DNA from: Oleispirillum sp963668495
GTDB lineage: Bacteria > Pseudomonadota > Alphaproteobacteria > Rhodospirillales > Rhodospirillaceae
Assembly: GCA_963668495.1 (NCBI GenBank)
Contig: OY764545.1
Span: forward strand, 124,001 to 188,000
DNA: 64,000 nucleotides
Direction: 5' to 3'
Positions 1 to 8,642 of this stretch are shown piece after piece. Within the stretch, counting starts at the first letter, position 1. The number at the start of each line of letters is the position of its first letter. The notes beneath the pieces were generated by a model that did no database searches, was not told the DNA's origin, and worked only from the letters and a program-made list of their open reading frames with translations. The translations under genes and the position numbers were made by a program.

Positions 1-128
1 CAGTTGGCGGCGTTTTCCAGATCCTTCATCATGATCAGAATGTCTTTGCCTTCCCCCTCGCCTTCATTTTTCACCCGGTGCGCCATAAACCGCAACGTCG
101 CCACATAAAAACTGTAATCCATACCCAT
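1..128 (-). CDS. Unknown protein, 3' end beyond the window
   Basis: Only the first 42 codons are inside the window. The reading frame starts with ATG at 128, followed closely by a second ATG, and begins M-G-M-D-Y-S-F-Y-V-A-T-L-R-F. An acidic Gly/Glu patch (residues about 22-27) and a segment rich in Met, Ile and Leu follow. The start sits 5 bases past the stop of the upstream exported hydrolase, with a TAAGAGTG sequence as likely ribosome site, so it is probably cotranscribed with it. I do not recognise the family, and too little is visible to assign a role. Confidence 0.55.
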   Translation of the reverse strand, partial: MGMDYSFYVATLRFMAHRVKNEGEGEGKDILIMMKDLENAAN

Positions 129-133
129 CACTC

Positions 134-1009
134 TTAATTTTCCAAAGTGGACACATATCGTTCCAACCAACGCAGAGAACGCAGAGTCGCGGCCTCTCTT
201 GCCTTTGCATTGGGACCAATGGTCACAACCTTTTGACCGCTCGCATAAACTTCATTCCGCACGACAATTGACTTTGGCTTCCCCTTGGGGTCATCAAAAC
301 TGTGTCGAACACCATCATAAACATCCCACTCTATAGGTCCAGCTTGACGTGTTTTCATACTGTTTGCCATCCGCACGCAGTACCTTGCAGGGGTCCATGT
401 ATCATCTGCCCCTAGCTGCATAAGTAATGGCGCAATGGATTTATAAGACGGCTGTTTGCGATGAATCTGGAAACAACCGGGATAAAACAGAACTCCCGCT
501 TGAAAATCATATTGCAAACCGACAGGGCGGAACTGGGTTTTGTCAGATAAAGCAGATAAGGCAGCCATTGCCCCATTGGACCATCCCATGAGTGCTATTG
601 CATCCGCACGAATATCTGACCGTTGTTGAAGCCAATTTAACGCGGCATAAGCATCAACAACGCGCTCTTTATCTGGATGAATTGGACGTGGACTAACTTG
701 ACAGATGGATTGGTAGCCGCGTTCTGTAAAGCTGTCAGGAAACACGACGGCAAAGCCTGCCGCATTCAGGCGTTCAGCCCAATATCTTTCACGCGCCTTT
801 AATTTGCCTGTAGCAGTCAACATACCGGAACAGCCATGAAGGGCGACAACCGCCGGATATGGGCCATCGGTAGAAGGAAGAAACAGCCGACCAGTCACTT
901 CGCCACCAGTTGGCAGGGGAATGCGCACTTTATCATCATGGGCAAAACTTTCAGCCCCACCCAAGACGCTACACAATACGATTGATATAACCCGGAGCCG
1001 CACCAGCAC
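134..1009 (-). CDS. Exported dienelactone-hydrolase-like alpha/beta hydrolase
   Basis: About 291 residues with an N-terminal signal peptide (hydrophobic VISIVLCSVLGG, likely cleavage after SFA near residue 23), so probably periplasmic. The alpha/beta hydrolase signs are an oxyanion-type LHGCSG near residue 57, a nucleophile elbow G-W-S-N-G with Ser near 144, an acid in GADDTW, and a late His in VRHSFDD. This matches the dienelactone hydrolase family, but with Ser instead of the classic Cys. I place the start at GTG 1009 because AGGAGG lies 5 bases before it; GTG 1015 would touch the ribosome site. That site overlaps the stop of the membrane protein gene upstream, so the two are cotranslated. 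Substrate unknown. Confidence 0.8.
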   Translation of the reverse strand: MLVRLRVISIVLCSVLGGAESFAHDDKVRIPLPTGGEVTGRLFLPSTDGPYPAVVALHGCSGMLTATGKLKARERYWAERLNAAGFAVVFPDSFTERGYQSICQVSPRPIHPDKERVVDAYAALNWLQQRSDIRADAIALMGWSNGAMAALSALSDKTQFRPVGLQYDFQAGVLFYPGCFQIHRKQPSYKSIAPLLMQLGADDTWTPARYCVRMANSMKTRQAGPIEWDVYDGVRHSFDDPKGKPKSIVVRNEVYASGQKVVTIGPNAKAREAATLRSLRWLERYVSTLEN

Positions 1010-1018
1010 TGACACCTC

Positions 1019-2479
1019 CTACCGTACCCCTCCAGAAATCAACATAATCCACGCCATACCAACAACGCTGCCAGCCGCGACGAACCAACGGTTCCAGACC
1101 AAGCCAACCGTTGTTGCCTTGACCTTGCCATACATGGCAACCAATAGAACCGTCGCGGTGAATGGCGATGTTGCACCACCAAACGCCCAGCCAATACATA
1201 TGGCAGCCAAAACAATATCCGGTGATACGCCCATAGCCGCCGGAGTTGGCAACAACGGCCCCAGCATGGTTACCGCCAAAATCGGGTGCATGCCCAACTG
1301 GCCCAGTATTGGTAACCCAATGATAATACCAAATAAAATTGCCTCAGTTGGCAAAGTGGACAGGTCTAAAATCTGTTCACTAATCAGGGGGGCAGCCAGG
1401 ACTCCGCCCAGTTTACCTACATATGCAGCTATATACAGCAGAACCATTTCGCCTTTGTAACTATCCAGTTCGGGACCGATATAATCCGCAGTTCTCTGCC
1501 GTAAAATAGCCCCAAGGGCGTTTCCATCCCGCTGCTCACAAGTCCGGTTTTGAAGCGCAATCCAGCCGAGACTGATTAACGGCACCACCATCATCACAAT
1601 AATGACGATGCGGTAGCCACTGAGCAATTCCAGCGCACCGACCGTGGTAAAAATCACCAAAAGCAATATCAACAGGGGACGTATGGACGATAGGTTGCCA
1701 ATTTGCCGCGTCTGGCTTTCGGATTGTGATGCCTTTGATTTCAGTAAGGCATCCAGCCCCCAACCAACCAACATCAGCAGTACCGCACTGACCAATCCAT
1801 ACCACACCACACCATTCCAGCTGCTACCCTCGATAACGGCTGTTCCCATTGCCATGGAAAAGGTCAAAGGTGACCAACACAGGGTAGCAACAAAACCACG
1901 CTGAATAGCCAACAGCATGCGCCGAACCCGTTCCGGGTTTTTCAAGGTCAGGCCGTCTCCGCCATCGGCCTTATCCACCAAGGCGCCAAGCAAAGAAATC
2001 GAGCCATAATTCAGCACCAAAGAAAACAGGTGCCCGCCGACCGTCAACGCAACGTATCGCTTACCGGGGGTGCGCGTAGACAGGTATTCTCCGCAAGCCT
2101 GAATAGAAGGTGAAGACATGGCGGCGGTGCGCAAAGTCGACAGCCCGACAAAGAAGCTCAACACATAGCCACCGGACCCCAGCGCATCGGCAATCAATGA
2201 CCAGCCATCCGGGCGGGTCAAAACCGCCAACAATGACGCCACGACACCGATTGCAATGAACAACTGTCGTGACCAACGCACATAACGCACCACACTGATC
2301 AGGAACAAACCGCCCATTATGCCGGATATGACCCGTAGTTCCGGCATATCCAAAACTTCCGAGCCAATCGTCAGCAATGTTGCAATACCAAGGAACGTGC
2401 CGCGTAAATACACAAATGCTTTGGGAGACATGAAAGACATAAGAATAATACCAATCAAGAGAACACCTTGAACGACCAT
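1019..2479 (-). CDS. Polytopic inner-membrane transporter-like protein, unknown substrate
   Basis: About 486 residues with roughly 11-12 hydrophobic spans separated by short polar loops and a longer polar loop around residues 310-350. The C-terminal half has Gly/Pro-rich reentrant-like stretches (GLPILGQLGMHP and CIGWAFGGATSPFTA), which recall the ion-transporter superfamily (ArsB/DASS/NhaD-like carriers), but I cannot name a family. I chose ATG 2479: the frame is open further upstream, but that part reads through the ilvD terminator. The gene is followed by an exported hydrolase whose ribosome site overlaps its stop, suggesting that the hydrolase acts on the same compound or its product. This functional link is inference. 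Confidence 0.7.
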   Translation of the reverse strand: MVVQGVLLIGIILMSFMSPKAFVYLRGTFLGIATLLTIGSEVLDMPELRVISGIMGGLFLISVVRYVRWSRQLFIAIGVVASLLAVLTRPDGWSLIADALGSGGYVLSFFVGLSTLRTAAMSSPSIQACGEYLSTRTPGKRYVALTVGGHLFSLVLNYGSISLLGALVDKADGGDGLTLKNPERVRRMLLAIQRGFVATLCWSPLTFSMAMGTAVIEGSSWNGVVWYGLVSAVLLMLVGWGLDALLKSKASQSESQTRQIGNLSSIRPLLILLLVIFTTVGALELLSGYRIVIIVMMVVPLISLGWIALQNRTCEQRDGNALGAILRQRTADYIGPELDSYKGEMVLLYIAAYVGKLGGVLAAPLISEQILDLSTLPTEAILFGIIIGLPILGQLGMHPILAVTMLGPLLPTPAAMGVSPDIVLAAICIGWAFGGATSPFTATVLLVAMYGKVKATTVGLVWNRWFVAAGSVVGMAWIMLISGGVR

Positions 2480-2490
2480 ATCATTCTCAC

Positions 2491-2522
2491 AAAAAAAGCC
2501 CCGCAAAACTTGCGAGGCTTTT
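2491..2522 (-). terminator. Rho-independent terminator after ilvD
   Basis: On the minus strand a 9-bp stem GCCTCGCAA/TTGCGGGGC (2498-2506 with 2510-2518, one T-G wobble) is followed by seven T. It lies 18 bases after the ilvD stop and just before the ATG (2479) of the membrane protein gene, so the latter needs readthrough or a promoter of its own. Confidence 0.85.
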
Positions 2523-2539
2523 CCGGTTTTTTTCAAAGA

Positions 2540-4390
2540 TTAGTCGTTCAGGCGGTCAATATCGCGCACGGCACCTTTGGATGCATTGGTTGCCAAGGCG
2601 GCATAGGCTTTCAGGGCTGCGGAAACCGGGCGGTTGCGCTCTTTTGGTTTCCAGCTATCCGCGCCTTTGGCGTTTTCAGCCGCACGGCGAGTCTCAAGCT
2701 CCGCACCGTCAAGACGAACATTCAACGTACGGTTTGGAATATCGATATCGATCATATCGCCATCTTTTAACAGCCCCATATTACCGCCTTCGGCAGACTC
2801 GGGGGATGCATGACCGATACACAAACCGGATGAACCGCCCGAGAACCGCCCATCCGTGATCAAGGCACACACCTTACCAAGGCCGCGGCTTTTCAAGTAG
2901 CTGGTCGGATACAGCATTTCCTGCATTCCCGGACCACCTTTGGGGCCTTCGTAGCGAACAACCACCACATCGCCGGGTTTGACCCCACCGCCAAGGATTT
3001 TATCCACGGCCTCTTCCTGAGAATCACAGATCACAGCAGGACCGGAGAATTTAAGGATGCTTTCATCCACACCGGCGGTTTTGACGATTGCCCCCTGCTC
3101 CGCAAGATTGCCAAACAGAACCGCAAGTCCGCCATCTTTGGAAAAGGCATGGTCAAGATCACGCACTACACCCGTTGCACGATCATCATCAAGGGCATCC
3201 CAACGTTCGGATTGGGTAAACGCTTCGAGTGAAGGGCGACCTGCCGGAGCCGCAGCGTAGAAAGTTTGCACCGCTTCCGCCGCGTTGCGTTTGATATCCC
3301 ACTGATCAATAGCGTCACCAAGGGTCGGCGCATGTACCGTAGAACAACTGCGGTTAATCAAACCACCCCGATCCAGTTCACCCAAAATCCCCATAATGCC
3401 GCCAGCGCGGTGAACGTCCTCGATATGAACCACCGGGCTGTTTGGCGCAATTTTGCTGAGGCACGGAACTTTACGCGACATGCGGTCGATGTCTTCCATC
3501 TTGAAATCCACGCCGGCTTCCTGCGCTGTTGCCAACAGGTGCAAAACCGTATTGGTCGACCCGCCCATAGCAACATCCAAAGCAATCGCATTTTCAAATG
3601 CTTCATAGGATGCAATCGACCGCGGCAGGACCGAGGCATCTTCTTGCTTGTACCAACGGTGGCACATATCAACAATCGAACGCGCAGCCTGAAGGAACAG
3701 CTCCTTACGATCTGCATGCGTGGCAACCAAAGTTCCGTTGCCGGGCAAGGCAAGCCCCAAGGCTTCCGCCAGACAGTTCATGGAATTGGCAGTAAACATA
3801 CCGGAACAGGAACCGCAAGTCGGACAGGCGTTGCGTTCATATTCGACCACTTCTTCGTCAGTGACGGTCTCATCCGCAGCATTGATCATGGCATCGATCA
3901 GGTCTACGGCTTTGGTTTTGCCCTTGATTGTGACTTTCCCGGCTTCCATCGGGCCGCCAGAGACAAAAATCGCCGGAATGTTCAGGCGCATTGCCGCCAT
4001 CATCATTCCGGGCGTGATTTTATCGCAGTTTGAAATGCAGACCATGGCATCAGCCGTGTGGGCGTTGCACATATATTCCACAGAATCAGCGATCAAATCA
4101 CGGGACGGCAGCGAATACAGCATACCGCCATGGCCCATGGCGATCCCGTCATCGATGGCAATGGTGTTGAACTCCTTGGCAACACCACCCGCTTTTTCGA
4201 TTTCACGAGCAACCAGTTGCCCCATGTCTTTCAGGTGTACGTGCCCCGGAACAAATTGGGTAAAGGAGTTGACCACCGCAATAATCGGTTTGCCAAAATC
4301 TCCATCCTTCATTCCAGTGGCACGCCATAGACCACGAGCACCTGCCATATTACGGCCATGGGTCGAGGTTCGAGAACGGTAAACAGGCAT
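2540..4390 (-). CDS. ilvD: Dihydroxy-acid dehydratase
   Basis: 616 residues, the usual length of the long IlvD form. It dehydrates 2,3-dihydroxy-isovalerate and 2,3-dihydroxy-3-methylvalerate to the 2-oxo acids, the third common step of Ile/Val synthesis, in the cytosol. Fe-S ligand motifs are visible at C122 (ISNCDK) and in CPTCGSCSG (C189, C192, C195), and the family block NSFTQFVPGHVH is at 41-52. The gene stands alone, with its own terminator downstream and a 284-base spacer upstream; no ilvBNC or leu genes are near. No leader peptide with runs of branched-chain codons was seen, so classic attenuation is not supported. Confidence 0.97.
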   Translation of the reverse strand: MPVYRSRTSTHGRNMAGARGLWRATGMKDGDFGKPIIAVVNSFTQFVPGHVHLKDMGQLVAREIEKAGGVAKEFNTIAIDDGIAMGHGGMLYSLPSRDLIADSVEYMCNAHTADAMVCISNCDKITPGMMMAAMRLNIPAIFVSGGPMEAGKVTIKGKTKAVDLIDAMINAADETVTDEEVVEYERNACPTCGSCSGMFTANSMNCLAEALGLALPGNGTLVATHADRKELFLQAARSIVDMCHRWYKQEDASVLPRSIASYEAFENAIALDVAMGGSTNTVLHLLATAQEAGVDFKMEDIDRMSRKVPCLSKIAPNSPVVHIEDVHRAGGIMGILGELDRGGLINRSCSTVHAPTLGDAIDQWDIKRNAAEAVQTFYAAAPAGRPSLEAFTQSERWDALDDDRATGVVRDLDHAFSKDGGLAVLFGNLAEQGAIVKTAGVDESILKFSGPAVICDSQEEAVDKILGGGVKPGDVVVVRYEGPKGGPGMQEMLYPTSYLKSRGLGKVCALITDGRFSGGSSGLCIGHASPESAEGGNMGLLKDGDMIDIDIPNRTLNVRLDGAELETRRAAENAKGADSWKPKERNRPVSAALKAYAALATNASKGAVRDIDRLND

Positions 4391-4484
4391 ATTGGCAATC
4401 CTTAATCAGCAACGACTACAACACACATGTCAGGCAAGCGGGAGCAAACTTCTCCTCATCCTGCCGAACAAAATCAGTTCAAAA

Positions 4485-4514
4485 GTGATACGCCTTAACC
4501 GCGCCTATCGTCAA
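4485..4514 (-). promoter_or_regulatory. Possible sigma70 promoter for ilvD
   Basis: Reading the minus strand, TTGACG (4514-4509) and TATCAC (4490-4485) are separated by 18 bases, about 95 bases before the ilvD start. The -35 is good and the -10 is mediocre, so this is a candidate only. Confidence 0.35.
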
Positions 4515-4615
4515 TCTCCAGTGGCGTTTTTTCACTCGGACATGAAGAATTTCCTTATCAAGGTCGGACACAGAAAGAAACTTCCTTACAAATCCACGTG
4601 CGATTCCCACAGAAA

Positions 4616-4648
4616 GCAAAAGCCTCCTGATCATCAGGAGGCTTCTGC
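4616..4648 (-). terminator. Terminator of the dctPQM operon
   Basis: An 11-bp perfect stem AAGCCTCCTGA (4620-4630) pairs with TCAGGAGGCTT (4634-4644) across a 3-base loop. On the minus strand a TTTTGCTTTCT tract follows. It starts 31 bases beyond the dctM stop and isolates the operon from ilvD. Confidence 0.8.
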
Positions 4649-4674
4649 CATCATCCAAACCGTATCAGCAGGAT

Positions 4675-5973
4675 TTACATATTGTTCGGCAGGTAGGTCA
4701 CAATCTGCGGGAAGATCGTAATCAGCGCCACAGCCGTAATCATCAGCAGGAAGAAAGGCAAGGCAGCACGTGCGATGTGCAGAATATCCCGATTGCTCAA
4801 CCCCTGAATCACAAACAGGTTGAAACCGACTGGTGGTGTAATCTGAGCCATTTCCACCACAATCACCACGAAGATACCAAACCACAAAGGATCAATCCCG
4901 GCGGTCAAGATCATCGGCTGGATCACCGAAGTCGTCAAAACCACGACCGAAATACCATCAAGGAAGCACCCCATCAGGATAAAAAACACGGTCAAAGCAG
5001 CAAGCAAAGCATACGGAGACAAATCCATCTGCCCGATCCAAGTTGCCAAACCAGATGGAATACCGGTAAAGCCCATGGCCATGGTCAGGAAGGCCGCTCC
5101 GGCAAGGATGAACGCGATCATGCAGGATGTGCGCGTTGCACTCAGCAAACCATCAACAAAGGTTTCCCTATTCAAATCCCCGGTATATTTCGCAAGGCAA
5201 AGCGCCAAGAAAACGCCGACTGCCGCAGCATCGGTCGGTGAGGCAATGCCGGAATAGATCGACCCGATAACACCGGCAATCAAACAAATCACGGGGCCAA
5301 GGCGTTTCAGGGCATTCCAACGGTCCGTCCACGTAAAGGTATCGGTTAACTCCGGGATTTCATGAGGGCGCAATTTTGCGCGGATCATGACATAGCCCAT
5401 GAACAAGGCCACCAATAATGCTCCGGGCAAGACACCAGCCATAAACAGCCGCGCGATGGACTGGTCGGTGGCGATCCCATACACGATCAGAATAATCGAC
5501 GGAGGAATCAAAAGCCCCAAGGTAGCAGACCCTGCCAATGTCCCCAGCACCATTCGCTCGGAATAGCCTCGGCGTTTGAGTTCAGGGATGGACATTTTAC
5601 CGATAGTCGCCGCCGTTGCCGCAGAAGACCCTGAAACCGCAGCAAAAATCCCGCAGCCGATAATATTCACATGCAGCAAACGTCCCGGCAAACGCCCCAT
5701 CCACGGCACCAAGCCTTCAAACATGTCATCGGACAACCGGGAGCGAAACAGAATATCCCCCATCCAGATAAACATCGGTAGTGAAGCCAGAGACCACAGG
5801 TTTGATGACCCCCAAACCGCCGTTGCCATCAGCGGCCCCGCGGGCGAGTCCGTAAAGACGACCATCCCAAGGAGACCAACACCAAGCAAAGCCAAAGCCA
5901 CCCAAACACCCGCCCCCAGAAGGAGGAACATGAACACCAGCAAAACAATGCCGGAAACCAGACTCATATCCAT
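4675..5973 (-). CDS. dctM: TRAP transporter large permease subunit
   Basis: 432 residues made almost wholly of hydrophobic spans (about 12). This is the size and pattern of the DctM subunit, which carries the Na+-driven transport path of tripartite ATP-independent periplasmic systems. Family stretches are visible, such as LGLLIPPSIILIVYG, ASPTDAAAVGVF, and the C-terminal EMAQITPPVGFNLFVIQG. It begins 2 bases after the dctQ stop and ends just before the operon terminator, so P, Q and M are one unit. The substrate, normally a small organic acid, cannot be read from this subunit. Confidence 0.95.
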   Translation of the reverse strand: MDMSLVSGIVLLVFMFLLLGAGVWVALALLGVGLLGMVVFTDSPAGPLMATAVWGSSNLWSLASLPMFIWMGDILFRSRLSDDMFEGLVPWMGRLPGRLLHVNIIGCGIFAAVSGSSAATAATIGKMSIPELKRRGYSERMVLGTLAGSATLGLLIPPSIILIVYGIATDQSIARLFMAGVLPGALLVALFMGYVMIRAKLRPHEIPELTDTFTWTDRWNALKRLGPVICLIAGVIGSIYSGIASPTDAAAVGVFLALCLAKYTGDLNRETFVDGLLSATRTSCMIAFILAGAAFLTMAMGFTGIPSGLATWIGQMDLSPYALLAALTVFFILMGCFLDGISVVVLTTSVIQPMILTAGIDPLWFGIFVVIVVEMAQITPPVGFNLFVIQGLSNRDILHIARAALPFFLLMITAVALITIFPQIVTYLPNNM

Positions 5974-5975
5974 GA

Positions 5976-6554
5976 TCAGCCCTCCCCGATCATTAATTTC
6001 GTGGCTGGGTCATGGCGACAACTTAATGCTCTGAAACCGCTGTCCAACAGCGAAACGGCAAGCAAGGCACTGCCAATTGCCAATGGCAATTGCGGGATCC
6101 ACAACGGCACCGGAACCAAACCGGACGATAAGTCGCCGAACTCGTGACTTTCCATGACCAGTTCCCAGCAATACCAAGAAAAAAACGCGCTGACACAGGC
6201 CGCACCAAAACAGGCCGCCACTGCCAGGAATGTTTGTGCTTTACGCGGCAGGCGCATCAAAACCAAAGTCACCCGGATGTGCGCACCGTGCCGTAATGTG
6301 TATGGCAAGGCAAAGAATGACGCGGCGGCAAGGAAAAACCCTGCAATCTCCGCATAGGACGGGACGACTAGCCCCAATGATTTTCCGGTGAATTGGCGGA
6401 TACAAAAGTCCAGCAGGTTCGCACTGACCTGCGACAGAACCACAAGGAAGATAGCCACCAAAAATCCAGCGGCAACCATTCCACTCCCCCAATACACGCG
6501 ATCAAGCAATCTGCGCATAGGACGACTCTCAATGTTATTATTTGATGGGTTCAC
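5976..6554 (-). CDS. dctQ: TRAP transporter small permease subunit
   Basis: 192 residues with four hydrophobic spans, the DctQ size and layout; it is the membrane partner of DctM. The frame opens with GTG at 6554, which gives a 12-residue hydrophilic lead. An alternative ATG at 6518 gives M-R-R-L-L-D-R-V-Y-W; neither has a strong ribosome site, so the start is uncertain. It lies between dctP and dctM on the same strand. A GC-rich hairpin separates it from dctP, the usual place for lowering permease expression relative to the binding protein. Confidence 0.9.
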   Translation of the reverse strand: MNPSNNNIESRPMRRLLDRVYWGSGMVAAGFLVAIFLVVLSQVSANLLDFCIRQFTGKSLGLVVPSYAEIAGFFLAAASFFALPYTLRHGAHIRVTLVLMRLPRKAQTFLAVAACFGAACVSAFFSWYCWELVMESHEFGDLSSGLVPVPLWIPQLPLAIGSALLAVSLLDSGFRALSCRHDPATKLMIGEG

Positions 6555-6594
6555 ACAACGCCTTATGCCGCATCAAGTGCGGTTCAAATCCAAT

Positions 6595-6618
6595 GGGGCG
6601 GCATCATAGGGCCGCCCC
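6595..6618 (-). promoter_or_regulatory. Intra-operon hairpin between dctP and dctQ
   Basis: A perfect 8-bp GC stem, GGGGCGGC (6595-6602) with GCCGCCCC (6611-6618), and an 8-base loop, 33 bases past the dctP stop. No T-run follows on the minus strand (ATTGGATTTG), so it is better read as an mRNA-end stabiliser or partial attenuator than as a full terminator. Confidence 0.65.
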
Positions 6619-6651
6619 TTTCGGACATACATATTGTGTGAACTGTACGAG

Positions 6652-7626
6652 TTAGTTTTCGTAAGCTTTCAGCACGTCTTCAGCCAGTTTACCACCTTCA
6701 TTTTTCCAGTCTTGGACGATAATTTGTCCAGCCTTCATGAAGGCTTCTTTCAAAGCTTCGGACGGTTGCTGAACGTGCATGCCATTTTCGCTCAACGTTT
6801 TGGTTTTCGCTGCGGTTTCGGCTTTGCTCATTTCCAGACCGCGCACTTCTGCAGCCTTGGCTGCGGTCATGACGGCTTGCTGCACTTCCGGCGACAACTT
6901 ATTAAACGCCTTGGCATTTACAACGACCACGTTTTTCGGCAACCAAGCCTGAACATCATAGTAGTTGTTCACGAAATCCCAGGATTTGGAACTTACACCC
7001 GTCGACGGGGAAGTCAGCATTGCATCCACTTGTCCGGTGGCAAAAGCCTGTGGGATATCTGGGGTTTCAACCTGAGTAGGCACCATGTCCATCTCTTTTG
7101 CCAGCTTTTGCAGCAGAGCATTATAAGAGCGCAGTTTCAAACCTTTGACATCATCAGCCGTTTGCACAGCTTTTTTGCTGTAAAAGCCTTGCGGCGGCCA
7201 CGGAACAGCGTACAGGACTTTCAGGCGTTGTTTTGCCAGCAAGTCTTCGACTACCGGGCGTGATGCCTGCCACAACTTTTCGGCTTGCTCATAATTCGTT
7301 GCAAGGAACGGCAAAGAGTCAACGCCAAGCACCGGGTTTTCATTGGTCAGCAAGGACAAGAAGAACTCACCAGCCGGAACTTGCCCGCTTCGCACGGCAT
7401 TTTTGATTTCCGTGTGTTTCACCAGTGAGCCGGCACTATGTACCTTGATTTTCAATTCGCCTTTAGTTGCAGCTTCAACATCTTTGGCGAATTGTTGCAC
7501 GTTTTGCGTATGGAATACGGAATCCGCATACGGTGTCGGCATATTCCAAGTTTCCGCATATGCGGTGGTTGCACTCAACAGAGCAGCAGCCATCGCTGCG
7601 TACGTCACTTTTTTCGTGATCATCAT
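6652..7626 (-). CDS. dctP: TRAP transporter periplasmic substrate-binding protein
   Basis: 324 residues from ATG 7626 (GGAG ribosome site 9 bases before; ATG 7623 is the next codon). The frame is open upstream, but the signal peptide starts here: M-M-I-T-K-K then VTYAAMAAALLSA, likely cleaved after TAYA. The mature part shows the DctP fold: ligand-gating Arg in KGLKLRSYN, followed by LAKEMDMVPTQVETPDIPQAFATGQVD. It delivers its ligand to DctQM in exchange with Na+ movement. Ligand unknown; candidates are carboxylates and 2-oxo acids. First gene of the operon. Confidence 0.94.
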   Translation of the reverse strand: MMITKKVTYAAMAAALLSATTAYAETWNMPTPYADSVFHTQNVQQFAKDVEAATKGELKIKVHSAGSLVKHTEIKNAVRSGQVPAGEFFLSLLTNENPVLGVDSLPFLATNYEQAEKLWQASRPVVEDLLAKQRLKVLYAVPWPPQGFYSKKAVQTADDVKGLKLRSYNALLQKLAKEMDMVPTQVETPDIPQAFATGQVDAMLTSPSTGVSSKSWDFVNNYYDVQAWLPKNVVVVNAKAFNKLSPEVQQAVMTAAKAAEVRGLEMSKAETAAKTKTLSENGMHVQQPSEALKEAFMKAGQIIVQDWKNEGGKLAEDVLKAYEN

Positions 7627-7939
7627 ACGATAAAGACTCCCAACACGATATTTTCGCAACCCACTGCCCGGTTTTGCCCGTCTTTTTGTTTTTATGTTCG
7701 GCAATGGCGTTTATATGTGCACAAAGGGTTTTCCCCTCATCCTTTGCGCAAATCATGGGCATACATTAACGACAAAACGCGAAAAGCGCAAAATAATTCC
7801 CAAGCCCATATGCTTTTGAAATCATAAATTGCAGGGCACGACAAAGCTTCCATGGAATTTCACCTGCAAAAGACGCAAGACAGTACTCGCGGAACGGCGT
7901 ATCATGCCTGTGTTAGCAGCAGCCGTCAGGAGATGAAGC
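7627..7939. other. Divergent promoter region of dctP and the SpoIIAA-like gene
   Basis: 313 bases without a supportable gene. It must carry the dctPQM promoter (minus) and that of the plus-strand gene at 7940. I saw no clear operator palindrome or riboswitch. A good ribosome site (CAGGAG) precedes 7940. Confidence 0.5.
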
Positions 7940-8311
7940 ATGATCGCGTATCTTCCCGAAAGCTCACCACCCTTTCTAGGGTTTGAAATATCCGGCAAAA
8001 TCACGCTGGATCAGGAACAGGATCTAATCGACTACGTCAACGATCAGCTACGCCATCACGATAAGCTTAGCTTCCTTTTGGTCCTTAACCCCGATGCAAG
8101 CTGGGGGGTTGAAGCCGGCCTTGAAGATTTGAAATGGCTGCTGTCGCACCTGAAACGCATCCATAAAGTGGCAATTGTCTCCGACAGTACCGCGCTAAAA
8201 TGGCTTGTCACCTTGGATCGCCCTTTTGCCAGACTCGTCGGCATTCAGGAAGAACATTTCGCCATAGACGAACAAGAGAAAGCTTGGAATTGGCTGCTTG
8301 CGCCTGCCTGA
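7940..8311 (+). CDS. SpoIIAA-like (STAS/CRAL-TRIO-fold) small protein
   Basis: 123 residues. The pattern of a hydrophobic beta strand (FLGFEISGKIT), a helix, then LSFLLVLNPDASWGVEAGLEDLKWLL and HKVAIVSDSTALKWL matches the SpoIIAA-like family (DUF3478), soluble one-domain proteins of unknown function often found in marine bacteria. It has no signal peptide or membrane span. The start has GGAG at 8 bases. It stands alone between divergent dctP and the downstream alanine symporter gene, with no sign of an anti-sigma or kinase partner, so a partner-switching role is not supported. Confidence 0.75.
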   Translation: MIAYLPESSPPFLGFEISGKITLDQEQDLIDYVNDQLRHHDKLSFLLVLNPDASWGVEAGLEDLKWLLSHLKRIHKVAIVSDSTALKWLVTLDRPFARLVGIQEEHFAIDEQEKAWNWLLAPA

Positions 8312-8642
8312 TCAATTTTGGCATGCACGCATTACCTTTGCGCACGAAAGATCATGCTCTGATTGTGTGCATTCAGTGCCATTGCATACTCAGGAATAAC
8401 TTATGTTATATAACTATTCCCTATCTTCCCTAAATCCAGAAAATTTGTCATTGTGCGCCGTCTTGGTCGCAACAACGTAACGCCATGGGAAATTGCGGGA
8501 GCATTTTGCCGCCTGCATTGAGCGTATCGACACAGGGATGCCACGAGGGTTAGGCACACTGTCGGATTTGAACTCTAAACAGTTCAGTGCGCGCGACCAC
8601 AAAAATACAGAGAGCACTTAAAAAAAACACTGGAACTCACTT
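8312..8642. other. Non-coding spacer before the alanine symporter gene
   Basis: 331 bases with no supportable gene. Because AGCS genes are often behind glycine riboswitches, I looked for the paired GGAGAG/CCGAAGG aptamer cores and did not find them. An AT-rich patch (TTATGTTATATAACTATTCC, about 8401-8420) is the most promoter-like part. Confidence 0.45.

Noticed and set aside
8312..8642. Possible glycine riboswitch before the AGCS symporter gene
   Set aside because: The spacer lacks recognisable aptamer core motifs; a covariance-model search (Rfam) would settle it.
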